The notes under the pieces are model-generated. The model saw only the letters and a list, made by a program, of their open reading frames with translations. It ran no database searches and was not told the origin of the DNA. Source: Vespula vulgaris (lineage: Eukaryota > Arthropoda > Insecta > Hymenoptera > Vespidae). From it: a DNA stretch of 64,000 bases. Numbering within the stretch: the first letter of the stretch is position 1; each line of letters begins with the position of its first letter. The DNA lies in the NCBI RefSeq assembly GCF_905475345.1, contig NC_066586.1, positions 18,041,812-18,105,811 of the forward strand. The letters run 5' to 3'. A program made the position numbers and the translations under genes. This document shows, one piece after another, positions 36,069 to 44,830 of this stretch.

Positions 36069-37111
36069 ATTTTAATCTTTTTCTAAAATTCCTTTTCTGT
36101 TTAATTTCAATTAGATGTTAAATTAATTACGTTTTACTTTGATAGTTATCTTTTTATAGATAGATAAATTGAATATATCAAAATTAAAAATTGATTTATT
36201 AGAGCAACGTAGAGAAAACTTTTCTGTCGCATTTATTTTCCCTGTCAATCCTTTTTATTCTTATTTACTTTTATTACTTACGTACTTTTATTAATTATAT
36301 TAATTACATACTTTTATTAATTTTATAATTTTGATAGTTATATTTGTTATACACTTTTATTCGTTATATTAATTACTTTTATTATTTTTTATTAATAATT
36401 AATTTCGGGTGGGACCCTTGGGAGGGGCCCTCGGGTGTGGGCCTCATGGCGGGCTGCCGTCTCGGCATCTTTTAGAACTCTTTCTCTTTTTCTTTTCTTT
36501 TCATTTTCTCTTTATTCTTTTTCTTTTTTTCTTCTTACTTTAATCTTTTTGTATCTCAGAAAATATGATCGAGAGATCAATCGTCGAGGAATCGATCATC
36601 GTATAATTAAGTTTCTACTAAGAAGTTTTTGAATATAAATTGCTTTTTGCATATAATTTTCCATACTATTTTTATATATAATTATCTTTTCTTCTTTTAC
36701 TCTTTTCCTGTTTCAGTTTAGATCATCGAAGGACCGATCATCGTGAAATTAATTTTGACAGGAAAGTTTTTGAATATAAATATATAATTGTGCATATTAT
36801 TTTTGCATATAATTACCTCTTTTTCTTTAATTTTTTTCTGTTTCAGGTTAGATCATCGGTGGATCGATCATCGTGAAATTAAATTTTTACAGTGAAGTTT
36901 TAATCGTATATTTGTTTTTTATTTTATTTAATTTAATCATTAATTTATTTTTTAATGATTTATATTATTGTTTAAATGTATTTTGATTTTAAAAATTTAT
37001 ATATATATGTAAATGGTTTTTTGCATATAATATTGCATATTATTTTTGCATATAATTACCTTTTTCTCTTTTACTCTTTTTCTGTTTCAAGTTAGGTGAT
37101 CGCCGGACCTA

Positions 37112-37475
37112 TCATCGTGGGATTTTTACACGGAAGTTAAAGGAACCTCTCTGCATATAATCTTTATTATATGCAGGAAGGGTATGTCTCCTTGCTTTCG
37201 TACGCGAATGATAGGGAAAACACTCACGCGCGTGACGGCCGGCACGCGCGTGGGTGTTCGCGATCGCGAGATTAAGTCCTGCCGAGGACTTCGTTTTTTC
37301 TTTAAAATATCGAACGATAGACACGACCGGTCGTGTCTCGAGATGTCTGAAGCCGACGGTGTGGACGGTGGAGCAATCTGTAAGCGGGGTTTTATACATC
37401 TCCAGTTTGCTGAGAAGCTTGAAGCTCCCGAAGCGGAAAGGCATCTCGGATCGTGGATTTTAGAGTAGAATCCCC
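37112..37475 (+). repeat. Palindrome-rich block, copy 4
   Basis: Perfect palindrome at 37319-37338. The neighbouring hairpin is the AGTCCTGCCGAGGACT form. Confidence 0.9.
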
Positions 37476-37543
37476 GTTAGTCCGCGTGCCGCAAGCGTTT
37501 CATCGTGCCCAAGGACCATGGACGGACTTAGATTTTTATACGG

Positions 37544-37970
37544 GTGTTTAAAGAATCTTTCTACCTCAGGTGTAGAAAGATTTCTTTTCTCCCGTTCGGG
37601 CAAGATAGAAGGACACTCGCTTATGTCGGCTGGCATAGGCGTTGGTGTTCTCGGGCGCGTTTAAGTCCAACATTGGCTCCAACGTACTCAACATACTCGC
37701 GTGAGTGTTTCCGGAATACTCGCGTAAGTATCCGTGAGTGCGGGAGGATTCAATTTTGGGTTCCGGCGTTTGTCGCGAAGCACAATCGGTTGTGCTCAAG
37801 TGGTGATCGAAGCTTCCGATGTTGGATAGTTGAGCTATGCATAAGTCGGTTCCCAAATGCGGAGACGCATGGGGCTGCAATTTTAGCGTTTGGAGGCTTG
37901 AATTCGTCGGGAGTGGAGGTTGCCCCGTTGCTTTGCTTTCTTGATAGTAATGTAGTAGTAAGAAGTAGAG
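37544..37970 (+). other. GC-richer segment with long open frames on both strands
   Basis: This stretch and its twin at 42537-42960 are nearly identical and have frames over 100 codons on both strands. It contains small hairpins: CTTTCTAC/GTAGAAAG near 37558 and GCACAATCGGTTGTGC near 37789. No frame resembles a known protein, and the + strand frame starts only at GTG. I treat it as structured non-coding sequence. Confidence 0.45.
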
Positions 37971-37995
37971 TCATCGTTAGTCCGCGGGTCTCCAG

Positions 37996-38091
37996 ATGCA
38001 GCAACCTCCACGCGGTGGGACCTGGGTCGGAAGTACTTGCGTTTCGTCAAAATCTTATGGTGTGCAAGTATTGCTGAGCGAATGGCTGCGT
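37996..38091 (+). ncRNA. Stem-loop domain, copy 5
   Basis: Shortened loop. Outer ATGCAGC/GCTGCGT (one wobble); inner AGTACTTGC/GCAAGTATT with a G-U pair, weaker at its base. Confidence 0.5.
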
Positions 38092-38939
38092 TCTTTAAGG
38101 GTTGTCTAAAATTTTTTCTATGTAATTCCAAATTGAACATCGAAGGACGTACATTTTACATTCTTTCTTACACTTTCCGTATATTCAGCAGTAAATTCAC
38201 AGTCATTTCTATTCATTGAAACGCGTAGCTCGATAATAATTGAAATAATTATTCGAGATTAATTATCATAGTTTCTCTTGGGTGGGACCCATGGGAAGGG
38301 CTCATGGGCGTGGGCTTCTGTGCGGGTCTCCTTTCAGTACCGAAAAATCGAGCTCGAGTTTCGTACTCTCGTTTTGATCGGGTCCATCATTTCTTTTCTT
38401 TTCTTTTCTTTTCTCTTCTCTTCTCTTCTTTTCAATTCCATCTTTTTCACATATGTACGCGTTTCACTCCATCTTACAGATATTCTTTTCTCTCCTTCTT
38501 TCCGAGTTCTGTCGTTTTAACATGCGCGCACGTTCCGGCTTCCTTTTCTTCTCTTTCTCTTCCTCTTCTTCTGTTCTTCACTGATTTCGATACATCGGCG
38601 CAGGTTCAATGTATCGTCGAATGGTTTGTTTCATATTCGATTGTTAGACGGGAATACGGGTAAGATAGAAAGAACATTTTCGCGTGTGTCGGCGGGCACA
38701 GGCGTGGTGTTCCCGGGCGCGATTAAAAGTCCTACGATAATGGACTTCGTTTGATTGCTAAAATCGAATAAATGACCGGTTGTGATACGGTCATCGGATG
38801 ACTGTAGAGTGAGACGGTCTATGTGCTACTGAGGAGGATGGTTTATGGCTATTTGTAAGGATGTTCAGTCCGTTGACTGACCCACCTTATATCTATAGTC
38901 ACCTGAGTCCATGGTGAGGTGTATGCAACCCCGCGGGAT

Positions 38940-39430
38940 CGCGAATTAGAGTAGAGTCACCGTTATTCTAACGCTCACGTGAGTGTTCGGGCGCGATTAA
39001 TGGTCCTACCGTGGACTTCGTTTTATTGTTCGAAATACGAAAGGCACGGACGACCGTGCTTAAAGGCGGGATGTGGGCATCCGAGGCTGACGGCCTCAAC
39101 GTCATCCCTAGTAGGATACCGTTGCGGACTCGATGTCTCTGTTCGCTCATGTTACCTCGCGAACGCCGGGAACGCGGATTTTAGAGTAGAGTTACCGTTG
39201 TACTAACACCACGTGAGTGTTCGGGCGCGAATTAAGTGTCCTACCGTGGACTTAGATTTATTTGCTTGATATATAGATAAAATTACGCCGGTAATGCGTA
39301 TTTTATAGTAGAGTCATTCGGACATTCACGTGAGTGTCCGAGCGCGATTAAAAGTCCTACCGGGGACTTCGTTTTATTTGTTCGGCGATTATTTGTTCAC
39401 GCCGGTCTCGCGGATCTTAGAGAGTAGAGT
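38940..39430 (+). repeat. Three tandem short palindrome modules
   Basis: Each module has TAGAGTAGAGTCACCGTTA-like lead, a CACGTG-centred palindrome, GGGCGCGATTAA, and a GTCCTACCG(G/T)GGACT hairpin. Palindromes: 38972-38985 (CGCTCACGTGAGTG), about 39206 (one base deleted), 39319-39340 (22 bases, one wobble). A further hairpin GCACGGACGACCGTGC lies at 39044-39059. The third module also resembles 30100-30320. Confidence 0.8.
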
Positions 39431-39454
39431 CCCCGTTAGCTCGTGGGTCCCCTG

Positions 39455-39596
39455 ATGCAGCAACCTCCAAGCGGTGGGACCTGGGTCGGTAATACTTGCG
39501 ATATATCGAAATCTATGTCTTAATTATATTTAAAGTCTGTAACTAAATTATAGATATAATCCTAAAACGCAAGTATTACCGGGCGGACGGCTGCAT
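39455..39596 (+). ncRNA. Stem-loop domain, copy 6
   Basis: Counterpart of copy 3 in the second duplicate: GGTAATACTTGCG/CGCAAGTATTACC, perfect. Confidence 0.6.
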
Positions 39597-40510
39597 ATTT
39601 CTATATTTTTACAATATCTCTCGTCTGTCTAAGTTCAATTAAACGTTGAATTGATTACATTTTCAATTGTTAGTTATATTTCCACAGATAAATAAATTTG
39701 AATATAACAAAATTTTTGATTAATTTTCTAACAGAACGCACAGAAAGCTTTTCCGTCAATACTTATGTTAGCTATCATTTGTATTTATCCTTATTCGCTT
39801 TTATTACTTATATACTTTTCTTAAATGTATACTTTTGATAACTATATTAATTATATACTTTAATTTACTATATGAATCACTTTTATTAACTTTATTAATC
39901 ATTCGTTTCGGGTGGGACCCTTGGGAGGGGCCCTCGGGTGTGGGCCTTAGGCGGGTTATTTCTTTCACTGAGGAAAAGTCGAATTAAAAAATGGTACTCT
40001 GATCTTCCTCGAGTGAAATGATTTTCGAGATGCACATCAATCGTTCGGAATTCTATTTTTCTCACGTTCACTTACGCAAATACTCCGCGTATCTTTTTCT
40101 ATTATTCTCTACTGCGTTTCTTTTCTTTTCTTCTTTTTATTTTTTTTCCTCTTTTTTTTTTTTACTCTTTTTTTGTTTCAGGTTAGATCATCGAGGGAGC
40201 GATCATCGAGCGAGCGATCATCGAGGAATCGAGCATAGTGAAATTAAATTTTTACAGGGAAGTTTTTGAATATAAATGTCTTTTTGCATATAACGTTGCA
40301 TTTAATTTTCGCTCTTATATTTAATTTTTATTACCTTTTTAATTTTTGCTTTAATATTTAATTCTTGTTATCTTTTTAATTTTTGCTTTTGTATTTAATT
40401 TGTGTTATCTTTTTAATTTTTACTCATATTTTACTATATATATAATATATTCTTTAAAATATATATAATATATTCTTTTTCTGTTTCAAGTTAGGTGATC
40501 GCTGGACCTA

Positions 40511-40870
40511 TCATCGTGGGATTTTTACACGGAAGTTAAAGGAACCTCTCTGCATATAATCTTTATTATATGCAGGAAGGGTATGTCTCCTTGCTTTCGT
40601 ACGCGAATGATAGGGAAAACACTCACGCGCGTGACGGCCGGCACGCGCGTGGGTGTTCGCGATCGCGAGATTTAGTCCTACCGAGGACTTCGTTTTTCTT
40701 TGAAATATCGAACGATAGACACGACCGGTCGTGTCTCGAGATGTCTGAAGCCGACGGTGTGGACGGTGGAGCAATCTGTAAGCGGGGTTTTATACATCTC
40801 CAGTTTGCTGAGAAGCTTGAAGCTCCCGAAGCGGAAAGGCATCTCGGATCGTGGATTTTAGAGTAGAATC
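40511..40870 (+). repeat. Palindrome-rich block, copy 5
   Basis: Counterpart of copy 3 in the second 5-kb duplicate; palindrome at 40717-40736. Confidence 0.9.
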
Positions 40871-40893
40871 CCCGTTAGCCCGTGGGTCCTCAG

Positions 40894-41066
40894 ATGCAGC
40901 AACCTCCACGCGGTGGGACCTGGGTCGGTAGTACTTGCGAAATATCGAAATCTATGTCTTAATTATATTTAAAGTCTATAATTAAATTATATATGATATC
41001 TAAAATCTATAACGAAATTGTATATATAATCATATAGCGCAAGTACTACCGGGCAAATGGCTGCAT
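40894..41066 (+). ncRNA. Stem-loop domain, copy 7
   Basis: Counterpart of copy 4: GGTAGTACTTGCG/CGCAAGTACTACC, perfect. Confidence 0.6.
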
Positions 41067-42105
41067 ATTTTAATCTTTTTCTAAAATTCCTTTTCTGTTT
41101 AATTTCAATTAGATGTTAAATTAATTACGTTTTACTTTGATAGTTATCTTTTTATAGATAGATAAATTGAATATATCAAAATTAAAAATTGATTTATTAG
41201 AGCAACGTAGAGAAAACTTTTCTGTCGCATTTATTTTCCCTGTCAATCCTTTTTATTCTTATTTACTTTTATTACTTACGTACTTTTATTAATTATATTA
41301 ATTACATACTTTTATTAATTTTATAATTTTGATAGTTATATTTGTTATACACCTTTATTCGTTATATTAATTACTTTTATTATTTTTTATTAATAATTAA
41401 TTTCGGGTGGGACCCTTGGGAGGGGCCCTCGGGTGTGGGCCTCATGGCGGGCTGCCGTCTCGGCATCTTTTAGAACTCTTTCTCTTTTTCTTTTCTTTTC
41501 ATTTTCTCTTTATTCTTTTTCTTTTTTTCTTCTTACTTTAATCTTTTTGTATCTCAGAAAATATGATCGAGAGATCAATCGTCGAGGAATCGATCATCGT
41601 ATAATTAAGTTTCTACTAAGAAGTTTTTGAATATAAATTGCTTTTTGCATATAATTTTCCATACTATTTTTATATATAATTATCTTTTCTTCTTTTACTC
41701 TTTTCCTGTTTCAGTTTAGATCATCGAAGGACCGATCATCGTGAAATTAATTTTGACAGGAAAGTTTTTGAATATAAATATATAATTGTGCATATTATTT
41801 TTGCATATAATTACCTCTTTTTCTTTAACTTTTTTCTGTTTCAGGTTAGATCATCGGTGGATCGATCATCGTGAAATTAAATTTTTACAGTGGTTTTAAT
41901 CGTATATTTGTTTTTTATTTTATTTAATTTAATCATTAATTTATTTTTTAATCATTTATATTATTGTTTAAATGTATTTTGATTTTAAAAATATATATAT
42001 ATATAAATGGTTTTTTGCATATAATATTGCATATTATTTTTGCATATAATTACCTTTTTCTCTTTTACTCTTTTTCTGTTTCAAGTTAGGTGATCGCCGG
42101 ACCTA

Positions 42106-42465
42106 TCATCGTGGGATTTTTACACGGAAGTTAAAGGAACCTCTCTGCATATAATCTTTATTATATGCAGGAAGGGTATGTCTCCTTGCTTCCGTACGCG
42201 AATGATAGGGAAAACACTCACGCGCGTGACGGCCGGCACGCGCTTGGGTGTTCGCGATCGCGAGATTAAGTCCTGCCGAGGACTTCGTTTTTCTTTGAAA
42301 TATCGAACGATAGACACGACCGGTCGTGTCTCGAGATGTCTGAAGCCGACGGTGTGGACGGTGGAGCAATCTGTAAGCGGGGTTTTATACATCTCCAGTT
42401 TGCTGAGAAGCTTGAAGCTCCCGAAGCGGAAAGGCATCTCGGATCGTGGATTTTAGAGTAGAATC
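42106..42465 (+). repeat. Palindrome-rich block, copy 6
   Basis: Counterpart of copy 4 in the second duplicate; palindrome at 42312-42331. One hairpin arm reads CACGCGCTTGGGTGTT, adding a mismatch. Confidence 0.9.
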
Positions 42466-42989
42466 CCCGTTAGTCCGCGTGCCGCAAGCGTTTCATCGTG
42501 CCCAAGGACCATGGACGGACTTAGATTTTTATACGGGTGTTTAAAGAATCTTTCTACCTCAGGTGTAGAAAGATTTCTTTTCTCCCGTTCGGGCAAGATA
42601 GAAGGACACTCGCTTATGTCGGCTGGCATAGGCGTTGGTGTTCTCGGGCGCGTTTAAGTCCAACATTGGCTCCAACGTACTCAACATACTCGCGTGAGTG
42701 TTTCCGGAATACTCGCGTAAGTATCCGTGAGTGCGGGAGGATTCAATTTTGGGTTCCGGCGTTTGTCGCGAAGCACAATCGGTTGTGCTCAAGTGGTGAT
42801 CGAAGCTTCCGATGTTGGATAGTTGAGCTATGCGTAAGTCGGTTCCCAAATGCGGAGACGCATGGGGCTGCAATTTTAGCGTTTGGAGGCTTGAATTCGT
42901 CGGGAGTGGAGGTCGCCCCGTTGCTTTGCTTTCTTGATAGTAGTAGAAGTAGTAAAATGTAGAGTCATCGTTAGTCCGCGGGTCTCCAG

Positions 42990-43085
42990 ATGCAGCAACC
43001 TCCACGCGGTGTGACCTGGGTCGGCAGTACTTGTGATGTATCGATATCTTATAGCCGGCAAGTATTTCCGAGCGAATGGCTGCAT
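42990..43085 (+). ncRNA. Stem-loop domain, copy 8
   Basis: Counterpart of copy 5. Outer arms ATGCAGC/GCTGCAT intact; inner GGCAGTACTTG/CAAGTATTTCC has one mismatch and one wobble. Confidence 0.5.
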
Positions 43086-43965
43086 ATTTGAAGACTTATC
43101 GAAAATCTTTTCTATGTAATTCCAAAGTAAACGTCGAAATTCATACATGTTACATTGATTCTTATATCTTTTGTATGTTCGGAAATGAATACACCAGATT
43201 AATTATTATAGTTTCTCTTGGGTGGGTCTCATGAGTTGGGCTCATGGGCGTGGGCTTCTGTGCGGGTCTCCTTTCAGTATCGAAAAATCGAGCTCGATTT
43301 TCGTACTCTAGTTTTGGTCAAGCGTACCTACATTCTATGTCCATCTGTTCTTCTCAATTTCATCGTGCTCACACGTGCATGTGTCACTTTCCGGTTATCC
43401 TTTCTTTCTTTTCTTCCGAATTCTATCGTTTTCACGTGCGCGCATGTTCCGGCTATCTTTTCTTTTCTTTCTCTTCTGTTTCTCCTCCTCTTCATGGATT
43501 TCGATATATCGGCGAGAGTCCGATATATCGTCGAAAGGTTCGGTTCATAATCGATTGTTAGACGCGAATACGGGTAGAATAGAAAGAACAATCACGCCTA
43601 TGTCGGCGGGCACAGACGTGCTGTTCTCGGGCGCGATTAAAAGTCCTACGGTAATGGACTTCGTTTGATTGCTAAACCGAATAATGACCGGTCGTGTGTC
43701 GGTTCGTGTGCTGCCGAGTGGTATGGATCTGCTATCCGTAAGCGTGGACTGACCCTCCTCCAGTTAGCCTCCTGATTTCTCGGTTGGTACGTGGACGCCG
43801 CGAACGCGAATTTAGAGTAGAGTCATCGTTATTATATCACTCCCGGGAGTGTCGGGCGCGATTAAAAGTCCTACCGGGGACTTCGTTTTATAGAACGCCG
43901 ATTATTTGATCACGCCGGTCACGCGAACTTTAGAGTAGAGTCCCCGTTAGCCCGTGGGTCCCCAG

Positions 43966-44142
43966 ATGCAGCAACCTCCACGCGGTGGGACCTGGGTCGG
44001 TAGTACTTGCAATATAGTAAAATCTAAATTATATCTGAAATCTGTAACTAAATTATATATGTTATCTAAAATGTATTGTTTAATCATATATATGTATATA
44101 TATAATTATAAAACGCAAGTACTACCGGGCGAATGGCTGCAT
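43966..44142 (+). ncRNA. Stem-loop domain, copy 9
   Basis: Outer arms ATGCAGC/GCTGCAT; inner GGTAGTACTTGC/GCAAGTACTACC paired, with an A-C mismatch at the loop end. Confidence 0.6.
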
Positions 44143-44459
44143 ATTTCTGTTTTTCCAAAATCTCTCTTCTGTCCAAATCAGTTAGACGTTAAATTAATTA
44201 CGTTTCAAATTGTTAGTTATATTTCCACATATAAATAAATTGAATATATCTTAATCCTAAATTAAATTTTTAAGAAAATGCACAGAGAACATTTCTGTCG
44301 CGTCTCTTCACTGTCTTTCTTATTTATTCTTATTTACTTTTATTAATTGTATTAATTATATCCTTTTATTTATTGTATTAATTACTTTTATTAACTTTTA
44401 TTTATGACTACTTTCGGGTGAGACCCTTGGGCGGGGCCCTCGGGTGAGATCCTTTTTAC

Positions 44460-44830
44460 GGGCTACTGTTTGAGTATCTTGCTGAGCTCTTTTACTCTTC
44501 TTTTTTTCCTCTTCTATTTTCTCTTTTTCTTTTTTTCTTTTGCTTTTAGTTTTTTTCTGTTTCAGGTTAGATCTTGGAGGAATCAATCATCTGATTGCCG
44601 TCCTACGCGTGGATCTTCACGGACTCGAAATAAATTTCTACCGAGGACTTCGTTTTGATCTGTGAAATATCGAAAGCATAACCGATCGTGTGTTGTGATG
44701 TCTGAATATGACGATGGAAGACCTTGAAGCTTTCCGTAAGCGAGTGAACATAGAAATTCTCACAGGATGATTCTAATTAGATACACGAGCGAATGGCTAT
44801 ATACGTCAATATATTTTGAATCATATTCTG
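44460..44830 (+). repeat. Terminal diverged module of the repeat locus
   Basis: CT tract, TTTCTGTTTCAG and TTAGATC (44565), then CTACCGAGGACTTCGTTTTGA (one base over a decayed AGTCCT hairpin) and GAGCGAATGGCTATAT near 44785, which is a remnant of the stem-loop domain 3' arm. Beyond about 44830 the repeats stop. Confidence 0.65.

Larger units (their letters stand above)
34430..39430 (+). repeat. 5-kb direct segmental duplication, copy A
   Basis: Matches 39430-43960 at a near-constant offset (4999 at 34501/39500 falling to 4993 at 37544/42537 through small indels). From about 34495 to 38020 the two copies look about 99 percent identical; differences include T-run lengths and single substitutions. 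Beyond that they are clearly homologous but diverged. Both copies hold two palindrome-rich blocks, two GGGTGGGACCC blocks of one subtype plus one of the variant subtype, and the same order of acceptor-like modules. The 3' part (38940-39430) has three extra short CACGTG-palindrome modules missing from copy B. Confidence 0.92.
39430..43960 (+). repeat. 5-kb direct segmental duplication, copy B
   Basis: Second copy, directly adjoining copy A. The join lies within the conserved stem-loop domain, consistent with unequal crossing-over between two such domains. It is about 0.5 kb shorter because its 3' part has one short palindrome module (43801-43930) where copy A has three. Confidence 0.9.
30457..44455 (+). 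repeat. Ten-copy GC-rich GGGTGGGACCC block family
   Basis: A 37-base GC-rich block with consensus GGGTGGGACCCTTGGG, then AGGGGCCCTCGGGTGTGGGCC, starts at about 30457, 32203, 33384, 34911, 36407, 38280, 39910, 41405, 43220 and 44415. It contains the palindrome GAGGGGCCCTC and overlapping GGG/CCC runs able to fold. Each copy sits in AT-rich DNA at the 5' side of a CT-rich tract that leads to an acceptor-like site, so it marks the beginning of a module. Copies at 38280 and 43220 are a variant subtype (CTCATGGGCGTGGGCTT). Confidence 0.9.
32330..44600 (+). repeat. Acceptor-like modules followed by 15-nt GATCATCGAG repeats
   Basis: CT/T-rich tracts ending in TTTCTGTTTCAG or TTTCAAG and then TTAGATCATCG or TTAGGTGATCG recur at about 32344, 33645, 33822, 34051, 35183, 35490, 36716, 36846, 37091, 40181, 40488, 41715, 41845, 42085 and 44565, with weaker ones at 36538, 41536 and 32780. 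At 32346-32420 the unit GATCATCGAGAGATG repeats five times with a 15-base period, and three to four times at 35185 and 40183. Most modules continue CATCGTGAAATTAAATTTTT then ACAGGGAAGTTTTT. On the + strand this is the arrangement of a branch/pyrimidine tract plus short exon. The frame reading (DHRGx)n is open but the DNA, not the peptide, is what is conserved. Confidence 0.75.
24600..44830 (+). ncRNA. Putative spliced, repeat-built long non-coding RNA locus
   Basis: About 20 kb without a recognisable protein gene, made of locally repeated modules. The reasons to read it on the + strand are: repeated donor-like GTAAGTATATT or GTGAGTATATT sites, CT-rich tracts ending in TTTCTGTTTCAG, and intron-sized spacers between them. 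Recurring hairpins with paired substitutions argue that RNA (or cruciform) structure matters. Open frames inside are short, differ between copies by frameshifts in T runs, and are open on both strands, so coding looks unlikely. In layout it resembles insect architectural RNAs such as hsr-omega (unique part plus tandem repeats), but I see no sequence link to any named RNA. Transcription, strand and ends are inferred. Confidence 0.5.

Noticed and set aside
34072..42470. Repeated minus-strand frames of 87-110 codons, and matching + strand frames, in the palindrome-rich blocks
   Set aside because: The blocks are self-complementary, which opens frames on both strands. Copies differ by one-base changes in T runs that shift the frame, and no copy resembles a known protein.
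37544..43005. Frames of 141-177 codons in the duplicated GC-richer segments
   Set aside because: Both strands are open, the + frame lacks an ATG, and the two copies are too similar to show codon-level constraint.
32790..44142. Foldback or MITE-type transposons as the source of the hairpins
   Set aside because: I found no target-site duplications or terminal inverted repeats bounding whole units, and copies are confined to one locus in fixed order. It is kept as an alternative only if a genome-wide search finds dispersed copies.
32172..44660. Phe/Ser/Leu-rich frames with DHRGx repeats (for example 32172-32540, 33500-33718, 40018-40269)
   Set aside because: They are translations of CT tracts plus the 15-nt GATCATCGAG repeats. 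The nucleotide motif is conserved and acceptor-like, and the frames begin inside the pyrimidine tract.
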